Positions 1 to 9,600 of a stretch of DNA of 64,000 nt are shown in pieces. Below the pieces are notes generated by a model, which saw only the letters and a program-made list of their open reading frames with translations, was not told the origin of the DNA and made no database searches. The position numbers were made by a program, and so were the translations under genes. The DNA is taken from the NCBI GenBank assembly GCA_902776935.1, contig CACYRS010000003.1, positions 38,919 to 102,918 on the forward strand. The letters run 5' to 3'. Source of the stretch: an uncultured Prevotellaceae bacterium (GTDB taxonomy: Bacteria; Bacteroidota; Bacteroidia; Bacteroidales; Bacteroidaceae). Within the stretch, counting starts at the first letter, position 1. The number at the start of each line of letters is the position of its first letter.

Positions 1-966
1 AACCAGCGGACTCATACGGTTTGGACGCCATTTTGCAGCCACACCCCAATAATCAAGTGTATTATCACCATCCTTCTGATTAGAGATAGCAGAATTCTGG
101 TTATAATATGTAGCATTTGCATTTACATAAGCAGTAATAAACTGATTAATACGAACATCCACATTACCACGTACATTGAAACGATCTGTATAGTTATTCT
201 TAGCCTCACCAAAATTGAGATAGTCACCTACACGATAATAACTAACGTTAGCATAAAACTTCGCACGATCGTTACCACCCTCAATTTCTGCTGTCACATC
301 AGAACGGTTATAAGCCTTCTTGATATAATCAGAAGAATAGAAATCAACATCTGGATAGCGCCATGGGTTCTCTCTGCTCGCGTAGTTGTAAATATCCGCA
401 GCAGAATAAAGTGCAGCAAGTCCATCGTTTGCTCGAGCCTCATTATAGAGGGTCATATACTCAGCAGAGCTGATGTACTCAGGATAAGCCTTGGCTACGT
501 TCCAGCCTGTATTAGCACGAACATCAACCCTAAGACCATCAGTAACACGTCCACGCTTGGTTGTAATCAGTACTACACCCTTGGCAGCACGGCTACCATA
601 GAGCACTACTGCTTGAGCACCCTTCAGGAATGTAATCTCCTCAATTTCTGTAGGCAATACATTATTGGCTTCACGGGGAACACCATCAATCAGGACAAGC
701 TGATCTGTGAAACCCCACATACCATTGCCATTATATCCAGCTACATAGCCCTGTAGATTGTCAAGACTATAAGTATTATAGTTCTTGTCCATCAGATCTC
801 TGTAGTTCAGGCTGGAGACACCACCCATAATATCTTCCTTGGCAACCTTGCGGAAAGCCACGTTGATTTGGGTAGAGTCGTCAGCAGCATCTATCTGAGC
901 CTGCACAGGCATTACAGCCGACAGAGCCAGAAGAGCTGACAGTATGATATATTTATTATGTTTCAT
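1..966 (-). CDS. SusC-like TonB-dependent outer membrane transporter, N-terminal part (runs off left edge)
   Basis: The frame is open from the ATG at 966 down to base 1, giving 322 residues with no stop, so the gene continues outside the window. It starts with a signal peptide ending near VQAQ and then, unusually for SusC, goes almost straight into the TonB plug domain. The carboxypeptidase-regulatory-like beta domain seen in the neighbouring SusC is missing. Plug landmarks are VLIDGVP (about residues 94-100) and YGSRAAKGVVLITTKRG (about 122-138), followed by the first barrel strands. It lies 38 bp after susD in the same operon, so it is probably the third gene of a susC-susD-susC' set, perhaps with its own SusD further left. 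Expected role: active import of an oligosaccharide or other large ligand across the outer membrane. The substrate cannot be told from the sequence. Confidence 0.88.
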   Translation of the reverse strand, partial: MKHNKYIILSALLALSAVMPVQAQIDAADDSTQINVAFRKVAKEDIMGGVSSLNYRDLMDKNYNTYSLDNLQGYVAGYNGNGMWGFTDQLVLIDGVPREANNVLPTEIEEITFLKGAQAVVLYGSRAAKGVVLITTKRGRVTDGLRVDVRANTGWNVAKAYPEYISSAEYMTLYNEARANDGLAALYSAADIYNYASRENPWRYPDVDFYSSDYIKKAYNRSDVTAEIEGGNDRAKFYANVSYYRVGDYLNFGEAKNNYTDRFNVRGNVDVRINQFITAYVNANATYYNQNSAISNQKDGDNTLDYWGVAAKWRPNRMSPLV

Positions 967-1004
967 AATCTCTTTTACTTTTTTACTTTTTTACATTAAA
1001 AAGA

Positions 1005-3008
1005 TTACCATCCTGGATTCTGTGGGAACTCTGAGTAAAGGTATACCTCGCTCTCCTTAAATGGCAGCAGATAATGCTTACTAGCGAACTTGCGCTCCAC
1101 GATGATGGTCTCCTTGCCGTTGCTGATAACCGGGTCAAAACCTGTTACCTCCGCATCGCGAGGATCATTTTCTTTGAAGTTGAAGTTTCCTACGCGTTTG
1201 AACTCCTCACGTGTCTTAACATTATAAGGATATTCGGTAAGGAGCAGCCAGCGCTGCAGATCCTGCCAGCGGAAGCCTTCAAAGGCCAGTTCGCAGGCGC
1301 GCTCACGGCGAACCTCATCCATAAACTTCTTCTGGTCACCGGTGAATGATGCTGAAACATGACCAGCACCTACACGATCGCGAAGAACGTTGATTGCATC
1401 CTCTGCTGTACGGTTGCACTTTGCTTTGTAGTTGGCACCACCAGAAGCAGCACCTGCCTCAGCATAAAGCAGATATATATCAGCAACACGCATATAAGGA
1501 AGATAGGTCTGAAGGGCACCACCCCAGTTATACATTCCATCGTACTTGTTACACTGATGAGGAACAAGCTTCTGGCAGAAGTAACCGGTACGGCTACCAT
1601 TAGCACTACGCTCAGGATTACCTGTAGGAACCATGTTACCACCAGTAAACATCTCAAGATACTGATATGGCTTGTCTTCATCAGCAGGTGTAGTATTCAG
1701 GAACTTAAAGCCATCAAACATAATGTCATGATAGAAACGAGGATCACGATTCTTGAAAGGATGAGTCGGATCAAAGCCAGACTCTGGATTAAGAGAACCG
1801 TCTGCGAGCAGGATCGGCTCACCATTTTCCATACCATATGCATAGTTCACATAGTTAGCTGAAGGCATATGAATTAAAGCATCGTGCTCAACGAGGTTAT
1901 TAACCTTCGGACCCCACAGTTTAGCAAAGTTCCAGTTTGAACCATTTATGTCAGGCATAGGACCACACATAATAGCCTCTACAGTACCAGGCATCTTCCA
2001 ACTCTGACCTGTGGTACGGAAGATATCAGAGTAATTGTTCTTAGAACCTTTTGCTGAAATATGGTTGTAAATATCCTCATAGTTATATTCTGCCAGAGAA
2101 TATGGAGTAACTCCACTTTCTATATGTGCAATAGCCTCACCTAAAGCATCGGCTGCTCGCTTAGCAAATTCAGCGTTATAAACGTAAGTCTTACCGTTTT
2201 TAGAAGCTCCAAGCTGAGCTCCGCCATTTCCTTCTGCATTCAGAGGAGAAGCAGCCCAAAGGAGAACCTTGCCTAAGTAACCAAGTGCACAAACCTTGGT
2301 GATACGCAGCTGGTTCTTACCCAGAGTCTTCTTACCGATGGTAGTATTGTCCCAATTGTCGGGCAGAAGATCGGCAGCTGCACGATAGTCTGCAGCACAT
2401 TTCTCAGCACACTCCTTAAAAGAGAGACGTGGCAATGTAAGCTGTCCGTCAGCAGGAAGTACTGTGTCAATATAAGGTATGCCACCAAACCATTCCATCT
2501 GCTGATGATGCCACCAAGCACGGAAGAAAAGCAACTGACCCTTGACGAAGTTCTTCTCTTCCTTAGTTGCATCAACAAGTTTGTCAATATTTTCCAAACC
2601 AAGGTTGGCCTTACGAATACAGTACCATGCATGCTCCAAAGAATGAGCATATTTGTCTGTAGAAGTAGGATTAATGTCTCCATGCAGGAAACTCTGGTTA
2701 TTTCCATACCAGTTACGATAGTCACCCAAGTCAAAGTGAGCAGTCACGTGACTATCACCAAGACCAGTGTTCATGATTTCATCCTCTCCCCAGTTAAATG
2801 TGCAACACCACATATTAGACTCCTTGTTTGGAATACAGTTGTAGATCTCCTCAACAAATCCCTGGAAATTGGTGAAGTTCTTGAAGGCGGTCTCCGGACT
2901 TACATCGGAGTCTGGCGACTTGTCAAGATAGTCTGTGCAAGATGTTGCTCCAAACATGAGCGACAAGACTGCTACACCTATTATATATATATTACGAAAC
3001 TTTTTCAT
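1005..3008 (-). CDS. SusD/RagB-family outer membrane nutrient-binding lipoprotein
   Basis: This is a 667-residue lipoprotein: signal peptide with lipobox GATSC, then CTDYLDKSPDSDVSPETAF, the typical start of SusD proteins. Other SusD hallmarks are FFRAWWHHQQMEWFGGIPY in the helical TPR-like core, RRERACELAFEGFRWQDLQ in the C-terminal half, and the ending FPQNPGW. SusD proteins sit as a lid on the SusC barrel and bind the glycan at the cell surface. At 667 residues it is longer than many SusD proteins (about 500-600), which suggests extra loops. It begins 13 bp after the susC stop, so the two are co-transcribed and should form one SusCD complex. The ligand is unknown; no glycoside hydrolase lies nearby in the window. 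Confidence 0.93.
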   Translation of the reverse strand: MKKFRNIYIIGVAVLSLMFGATSCTDYLDKSPDSDVSPETAFKNFTNFQGFVEEIYNCIPNKESNMWCCTFNWGEDEIMNTGLGDSHVTAHFDLGDYRNWYGNNQSFLHGDINPTSTDKYAHSLEHAWYCIRKANLGLENIDKLVDATKEEKNFVKGQLLFFRAWWHHQQMEWFGGIPYIDTVLPADGQLTLPRLSFKECAEKCAADYRAAADLLPDNWDNTTIGKKTLGKNQLRITKVCALGYLGKVLLWAASPLNAEGNGGAQLGASKNGKTYVYNAEFAKRAADALGEAIAHIESGVTPYSLAEYNYEDIYNHISAKGSKNNYSDIFRTTGQSWKMPGTVEAIMCGPMPDINGSNWNFAKLWGPKVNNLVEHDALIHMPSANYVNYAYGMENGEPILLADGSLNPESGFDPTHPFKNRDPRFYHDIMFDGFKFLNTTPADEDKPYQYLEMFTGGNMVPTGNPERSANGSRTGYFCQKLVPHQCNKYDGMYNWGGALQTYLPYMRVADIYLLYAEAGAASGGANYKAKCNRTAEDAINVLRDRVGAGHVSASFTGDQKKFMDEVRRERACELAFEGFRWQDLQRWLLLTEYPYNVKTREEFKRVGNFNFKENDPRDAEVTGFDPVISNGKETIIVERKFASKHYLLPFKESEVYLYSEFPQNPGW

Positions 3009-3021
3009 TGCATTCTCTATT

Positions 3022-6000
3022 TTAAAGATTGAACTTTACACCGAAGTTAATACGCTTGAACGTCGGGTAAGCACCGTTACTTGCAGTGTGGTTACCACCG
3101 AAGTTAGACTCACGGTCGTCAGGCATACGCGTCCAAAGCCAGAGGTTGTTACCGCTGACAAAGACTTTAAGGCTCTTCAAACCAAGCTTATGAATCCAAG
3201 GCTGAGTGAAGGTATAAGCCACCTCAACGTTCTTCAGACGAATATATGAACCGTCACAGAGATATTGTGTACCATAGTACATTCCATTGTTACCTATCGG
3301 CTTATTGAAACGTGGAGTAACGATATCAGCATTAGCTTGATCTACGCTCCACCATGTGCCTTGGTCATATACATTGGCTAGCATAACATCAGAGAAGCTG
3401 ATCATAGAAACATCACGGGTAACATTGGTAACACCATAGAACTGGGCAAAACAGCTAAAGCCTTTCCACTCGAAACCGATTGTGGTGTTATATGTATTCT
3501 GTGGGAAACCAGAATAACCAAAAGGAACCTGGTCGTTCACATTGTCAACGACACCGTCACCATTGAAGTCTGCAATATAGTAATCACCTGGCAACTTCAA
3601 GTTATCGTTTGAGTCATGCTTTGGAGAACCGTAAACTGCATCGTAGCTCTGCATCATACCCTTATCTAAGAAGGTACGAACCTGATCGATAGAGTAACCA
3701 GCCTCCTTACGATAGCTTGGCAGCAACGGAGCATCGTCCTTAACTATAATCTCGTTTTCAGCATGAGTCATACTCATATTGGCCCAGAAACGCATTTTAT
3801 TGTTAAGAACCTTATTAAAACGAAGCTCTATCTCATAACCATTGGTCTTAACTTCACCAAGGTTGGCTGTTACAGGTGACTGACCAAAATATGCGGGAAC
3901 AGCACGATTAGCACCCTGTACAAGGATATCAGTTCGCTTGTCCTTAAAGATTTCCACAGCACCGGCAAAAAGACCACCAAGGAATCCATAGTCAATACCG
4001 ATATTGAATTTCTGGACTTTCTCCCAATGTACATTCTCATTTCCTACAGAAGACTCACGATACCACTGATAAGGAGAACCCGTCTGAGTTACGTCAAGAG
4101 TAGATTTACCACCATATGCCCACTGTGTCATATAGAGGAAACGTCCACCGACGTTGTCATCACCGATTTCACCATAGGAAGCACGGATCTTCAACATATC
4201 AAGAATATGCTTCTCGCGCAGATACTTCATAAATGGCTCCTCACTGATCATCCAACCAATAGCACCAGAGTTAAAGAATGCGAATCGATTGTCCTTAGAG
4301 AACTTCTCTGATCCGTTATAAGCACCATTGTACTCGAAGAAATACTTGCCACCGTAAGCATAAGTCGTACGGAATACCCAGTCCTCACGATAGTTTGGAA
4401 TAACAGAACCCTGTGCTGTTTCCTGACGAGCAAATACACCCATTGCAGAAACATCATGCTTACCAAATGAACGAGCCCAGTTCAACTGCAACTGATAGTT
4501 AAGGTTACGTGTAGTAGCCCAGTTGTCAACAGAACCATTCTGTGTAGACCACTTGTCACCAATAGTATAGTCCCAACGGTCGTACGCCTCGTATGCAGAC
4601 TTATAGTTTACGGCACCTGTCTGTGGATCAATCCACTTATACTGAGGATCATTATAGAGGTCATTGATACCACGACCACTCTCACGGAAGTTGTTATCCC
4701 ATGCAATCATACCACGAGCTGCAAGACCCTTTGTGATAAAGTCAAGCTTTTGCTCCAAAACGAAGTCGGTTGTTATACGGGTGGTTGTAATATACTGAGT
4801 ACCACCGAGAGCTACGCTTACCGCAGCATTACTTACATTGGTTGAACCTGGAAGATAACCCCATGAACCATCAGCGTATTTGGGCACAAAAGCATCTGGA
4901 GAAATATTGTATACACCAGCCCACTGCTGAGAAACTTGCCAGTCGTTATTAACAGAATTACTCCAAGGAGTCATCTGCTTACCACTTGATCCAGCAATAT
5001 TAACCTTAAGGACAGTCGTCTTTGTTACGTTAAAGTCGAGGTTTGAACGAACGTTTACACGTTTATAGTCATAACCTGTAGGATATTGACGACCATTACC
5101 GAAATCCTTGTAAAGGTCACCCTCACTAACGAAGTCGACACTAGCGAAGTACTTTACGAAACGTGTACCACCGCTTACGTTCAAATTAGCATTATACGAC
5201 ATAGTGTAGTCCTTGAACAGAGCGTTCTGCCAGTCTACGTTAGGATAACGCTCAGAAATAAGGTTACCGAACTCATCCTTTGCATCAGGATCAGAGTTGC
5301 GATAATTCTGAATGAAATCCATAGAACGCATATAAGCCCAGCTATCCGGAGAAATATTCAACTCATGCTCTACCGCTGTATTACGGGCAACAAGTGCATC
5401 ATAAGAGTCATACTTGTCTGGCAGCTTAGAAGGGATCTTCATAATAGCGTTGGCAGATACATTGATCTGAGCCTTACCTTCAGCACCACGCTTGGTAGTG
5501 ATAAGGATAACACCGTTAGCACCCTTCACACCATAAACAGCTGTGGCAGAAGCATCCTTAAGCACAGAAATAGTAGCTACTGACGAAATGTCAACGCTAC
5601 TCATCGGACGCTCGATACCATCTACCAGCACCAGAGGCTCTGAGTTGTTCCATGAAGAAGCACCACGGATCTGAATCTTCGGTTCCTCCTCACCAGGCAT
5701 ACCCTGAGAAGCTGTTGTTACAACACCAGGCAGGTTACCGGTCAGGGCAGCACCGATATCGGTAATACCGGCAGCACGCTCCAACACTTCACCTGTGGTC
5801 TGGGTAATAGCGCCCACAACCGAGGCTTTCTTCTGCTGGCCGAAACCTACGACAACCACTTCCGAGAGCTGAGTATTGTCAGACAGCGTAACCTTGAAGC
5901 TGCGCTGCTTGCCAACCTTCAGTTCACGGGTATTCATTCCTACGTAAGAAACTACAATTGTAGAATTCTCAGAAGGAACACTCAAAGAGAAATTACCATC

Positions 6001-6165
6001 GAAATCGGTAACAGTACCATTCGAGGTGTTCCCCTTGACTACAACGGAAGCACCTATCAGCGCCTCGCCGTTTGCGTCGACAACAACTCCCTTAATGTCG
6101 ACCTTTTGGGCCCACATCGTAGTACAGAACATCATTGTCAACAACAGAATACTTAACTGTTTCAT
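3022..6165 (-). CDS. SusC/RagA-family TonB-linked outer membrane transporter
   Basis: This 1047-residue protein has the full SusC layout. There is a signal peptide (to about residue 20), a carboxypeptidase-regulatory-like beta domain (about 22-105, with GVVVDANGEALIGASVVVKG and DFDGNFSLSVP), a TonB-box-like stretch LSEVVVVGFGQQKK, a plug domain (about 115-235, with VLVDGIERP and YGVKGANGVILITTKRG), and a long beta-barrel ending in the aromatic/hydrophobic terminus FGVKFNL. It imports glycan fragments using TonB energy together with the SusD encoded 13 bp downstream. It is the first gene of a minus-strand operon whose promoter region faces a hybrid two-component regulator, the usual arrangement for substrate-induced control. 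The substrate cannot be assigned. Confidence 0.95.
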   Translation of the reverse strand: MKQLSILLLTMMFCTTMWAQKVDIKGVVVDANGEALIGASVVVKGNTSNGTVTDFDGNFSLSVPSENSTIVVSYVGMNTRELKVGKQRSFKVTLSDNTQLSEVVVVGFGQQKKASVVGAITQTTGEVLERAAGITDIGAALTGNLPGVVTTASQGMPGEEEPKIQIRGASSWNNSEPLVLVDGIERPMSSVDISSVATISVLKDASATAVYGVKGANGVILITTKRGAEGKAQINVSANAIMKIPSKLPDKYDSYDALVARNTAVEHELNISPDSWAYMRSMDFIQNYRNSDPDAKDEFGNLISERYPNVDWQNALFKDYTMSYNANLNVSGGTRFVKYFASVDFVSEGDLYKDFGNGRQYPTGYDYKRVNVRSNLDFNVTKTTVLKVNIAGSSGKQMTPWSNSVNNDWQVSQQWAGVYNISPDAFVPKYADGSWGYLPGSTNVSNAAVSVALGGTQYITTTRITTDFVLEQKLDFITKGLAARGMIAWDNNFRESGRGINDLYNDPQYKWIDPQTGAVNYKSAYEAYDRWDYTIGDKWSTQNGSVDNWATTRNLNYQLQLNWARSFGKHDVSAMGVFARQETAQGSVIPNYREDWVFRTTYAYGGKYFFEYNGAYNGSEKFSKDNRFAFFNSGAIGWMISEEPFMKYLREKHILDMLKIRASYGEIGDDNVGGRFLYMTQWAYGGKSTLDVTQTGSPYQWYRESSVGNENVHWEKVQKFNIGIDYGFLGGLFAGAVEIFKDKRTDILVQGANRAVPAYFGQSPVTANLGEVKTNGYEIELRFNKVLNNKMRFWANMSMTHAENEIIVKDDAPLLPSYRKEAGYSIDQVRTFLDKGMMQSYDAVYGSPKHDSNDNLKLPGDYYIADFNGDGVVDNVNDQVPFGYSGFPQNTYNTTIGFEWKGFSCFAQFYGVTNVTRDVSMISFSDVMLANVYDQGTWWSVDQANADIVTPRFNKPIGNNGMYYGTQYLCDGSYIRLKNVEVAYTFTQPWIHKLGLKSLKVFVSGNNLWLWTRMPDDRESNFGGNHTASNGAYPTFKRINFGVKFNL

Positions 6166-6400
6166 CTTGACTGATTTTGATTCATACTTTTATTAGTTAA
6201 ATTGATTATGCTATATCTCGCAAAGACTATACATTGTCTTGATAATACTTTTTAATATTGTGCAAAGCCGGCAACTGCCCGACGCATCTGCTTCCGAGCA
6301 GTGCCAGCCACTTCATGGATATCAGACCAAAAGGCGAATTCAAACTAACTACTAACTATTTATACTAACCTAAAAAACTGTTTCGACATATTTTCGGCTG
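6166..6400 (-). promoter_or_regulatory. Long 5' leader of the minus-strand susC operon
   Basis: About 230 bases lie between the predicted -7 element and the susC start, and no gene fits in them. The leader can form a small hairpin from 6284-6304 (GCA-bulge-CTGC pairing with GCAGTGC around a 6-base loop). The rest is unstructured by eye and AT-rich close to the start codon. Long leaders are common ahead of Bacteroidota glycan operons and can carry post-transcriptional control, but nothing here matches a riboswitch I know. Confidence 0.35.
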
Positions 6401-6437
6401 CAAAGGTACATACATTATTTAGAAGAGGCTTTGCAAA
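6401..6437 (-). promoter_or_regulatory. Predicted promoter of the susC-susD-susC' operon
   Basis: On the minus strand TACCTTTG (6408-6401) fits the Bacteroidota -7 consensus TAnnTTTG. A TTTG at 6437-6434 could serve as the -33 element, but the 25-base spacer is longer than the usual 19-21. This is consistent with a promoter that needs an activator, probably the divergent hybrid two-component protein. Confidence 0.55.
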
Positions 6438-6439
6438 GA

Positions 6440-6465
6440 GTTACGGGAATTTGCGAATTTGTAAC
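6440..6465. promoter_or_regulatory. Candidate operator for the hybrid two-component regulator
   Basis: GTTAC (6440-6444) and GTAAC (6461-6465) form an inverted repeat. It encloses two direct copies of AATTTG, at 6448-6453 and 6456-6461. The block sits just upstream of the susC -33 position, where an AraC-type activator would be expected to bind. This rests on position and symmetry only. Confidence 0.3.
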
Positions 6466-6598
6466 AAAGCTGAAAAAAGTGAAAATTTAACCATTCTTAA
6501 TTATATTATTTAAACTTTAAACAAAGACCGTAAAATCATCATAAACGAAGAAAAAGAACATAATAAGTAACAAAAACTTTATTATTTATAACATTTCC

Positions 6599-6629
6599 TT
6601 GGTTATTCAGACAAAAATAAGTATCTTTG
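6599..6629 (+). promoter_or_regulatory. Predicted promoter of the hybrid two-component regulator
   Basis: TATCTTTG (6622-6629) matches the Bacteroidota -7 element TAnnTTTG. TTGG (6599-6602) stands at the -33 position with a 19-base spacer. Transcription would begin near 6635, leaving about 60 bases of leader before the chosen start codon. Confidence 0.6.
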
Positions 6630-6697
6630 CAACAAAATTACGTTACTCAGTACAAAATATAACCTAACTAATGGTTCGTAGAGTTCTATCCACAACA

Positions 6698-9600
6698 ATG
6701 TCTAAAAGACGATTACTTTTACTATTTTTAATCATTTCTGTGCAGTTGGCTTTCGCACAGATGGGAAAATTGTTTGATGCCAGTCAGCAATTATCCAGCA
6801 ACTTCGTAAACCAAGTATATCTGGACAACGACGGATTCCTTTGGGTCGTAACCCGTAACGGTCTAAACCGCTACGACGGATACCAATTCGATATATACAA
6901 GAAAAATCCGAAGCACCCTGACTCTATGGCGAGCAACTATGTTAACTGTATGATGCAGGACAGAAGCGGGCTCTTCTATCTCGGAATGTGGGGTGTGCTG
7001 CAGACCTACGACGGAAATAAGTTCCAAACCATAGAAGTGAAAGATGCCGAAGGTAATCATATAGACTGCTACATCACGAGCTTTATCCAACGGAGCAACG
7101 GTGATATACTTGCCGGAACATCAGGATTCGGAATACTGAAGATCGACGATCCCGGACATGCCCATCAGATAGCAGGAAACCTGAAGGACATCTATACCAT
7201 TCAGCAATTCATGGAAGACAAGGAGGGCTACCTGTGGATACTTGGACGCGAAGAAGGTCTTATCCGCTATGACGGCAAGACCGTACAAAAGTACTTAAGC
7301 GAGGCTCCAATGAACACCGACCTGCGAAGGATCTGTCAGACAAACGACGGCACAATTTGGATTGGAACATACAGCCATGGTCTATACAAGTTTGACGGAA
7401 AAGAATTCATAAATGTTCCTCAAGCCGGAAACCTGCCTATATCAGAACTCTACGCAAGCAGCGATGGAAATGTGATGATAGGCTACGACGGAGCAGGACT
7501 CGGTATCTTCAATCCTAAGACAGGCATCCTGACAAACAATCCATACTACAACTATTCCGTAGATCTGTCAAAGAGTAAGGTTTACTCCATCGTAGAGGAT
7601 AACAACGGAAATATATGGCTCGGATTGCTCCAGAAGGGTATCTTCATGCAACCGAAGCAGATTACAGAGTTTGAATACCTGGGATATAAGCTTGGTAAGC
7701 ACAACCTCATCGGAGAAGCATGTGTTACCAGCACATATATCGACAGCCAAGGCCGCTGCTGGGTAGGAACCGACAAAGACGGACTCTATCTTCTCGACCA
7801 TAAACAAACGCTTCAGAAGCATTATCTGGAAGGATTCCCCAGCACTATAATGAGCATTTGCGAAGGAAGAGATGGAAAGATATGGTTAGGATCCTATGAT
7901 GAAGGATTCGGATATATCGATGGAAACGGCAGATATCACCAGTTGCCTGTTTATCAGACATCCTGCGGCTTTTCTATTTGCACGACTAACGACGGTGACG
8001 TATGGATAGCAACCATGGGACAAGGACTCCTACGACTCGACAACAACGGCAACCTAAAGAAAGCATATACCACAACCACACATAGCGCATCAAACGATGA
8101 GACACAAAACCACATAGCCAACGACTACATCTCTAAGATGTCGCTATCCCCCGACGGCAAACGGATATATGTCGCCACCACCATGGGACTCTGCTGTCTC
8201 GACATTGAAAGAGACAGTTGGACCAGTCTCTTCGGCAAGAACTGCCTTAACTACGGTAAACCGACACGAATAGTAAAGGAATACAGCGGACGACTGTGGA
8301 TAGGTACCAACGACGGCTTGTACTGCTATGACCTGATGAAGAAGACCCAGAAGCTGTTTACCGCTGAGAGCGGCCTTGCCGACAACGGCATAGCATCGAT
8401 AGAGCAAGACAGGGAAGGTAAGCTGTGGATTGGAACAGACCACGGACTGTGCTGTCACGACCCGAAGACTGGTATCACACAGAGCTATTTCGTAGACAAC
8501 GGTCTGCAGTCTAACGAGTTCTCCGACGGTGCTTCTCACGCACTCGACAGAGGCGACCACTGCATCATGGTGTTCGGAGGCGTGGGAGGAATAACATGGT
8601 TCCACCCAGAGAAAGTGAAGCTGAAAGAATGGAACGCAAAGGTAAATATCGTTAACTTCATCATCAACAACCAGCCTGTAAGCGGTTTATCAATGTCGGG
8701 AGACTATCAGATATGTGACACAACGATAATCGCAGCCGACCGTTTCGAACTGGCATCGCATGACAATGCCTTTGCGATACAGTTCTCTACACTCAGCTAC
8801 GACAACCCGGAGCATATCACATATCTATATAGTATCAACGGTGAGGATTTCGTAAAACTGCAACCTGGAGTAAACGAGATCACCTTTACCCACCTGCCCC
8901 CTGGCACATACCGTTTCCGCGTAAAGGCAGAACGCAACAATCAGGAAACTCCCGAGAAGGAGTTCACCGTAGTGATACATAGCCCTTGGTATCGTTCTGC
9001 CTGGGCTTACACATTATATCTTATTGCCATAGGAATAGCAATATGGCAGATAATCGTTACACGTCGTCGCAGAGAACAGAACCGTCTGCGTCTGCAGGAA
9101 CATATCCATGCCGAAGAGATGAGTGACGCCAAGTTGCGCTTCTTCATGAATATCAGCCATGAGATACGTACGCCTATGACGTTGATTGTGACCCCATTGC
9201 TGTCGCTCATAAAGAACGAAGACGACCCACAGCGGAAAGGAGTCTACGAGACCATCAAACGTAATGCCGAGCGTATCCTGAGTCTCATCAATCAGATGAT
9301 GGACCTCCGTAAGATTGACAAGGGACAGATGCAGATGCGTATGTCAGAGACCGACCTGATACCTTTTGTAAAGGATATCTATGAGCTCTTTGAGAGTCAG
9401 GCGAAGAACAAGAGTGTCAAGCTCTCCTTCAAACATGACACCAACTCGCTGCCTATATGGATTGACCGCAAGAACTTTGACAAGGTGATTGTCAATATCC
9501 TCTCCAATGCCTTTAAGTTCACTCCTTCCGGTGGAGAGATAAGAATTATTGTCAACCATGACGACAAGAACGTGACGATAGCCATCAGCGACAATGGAGA

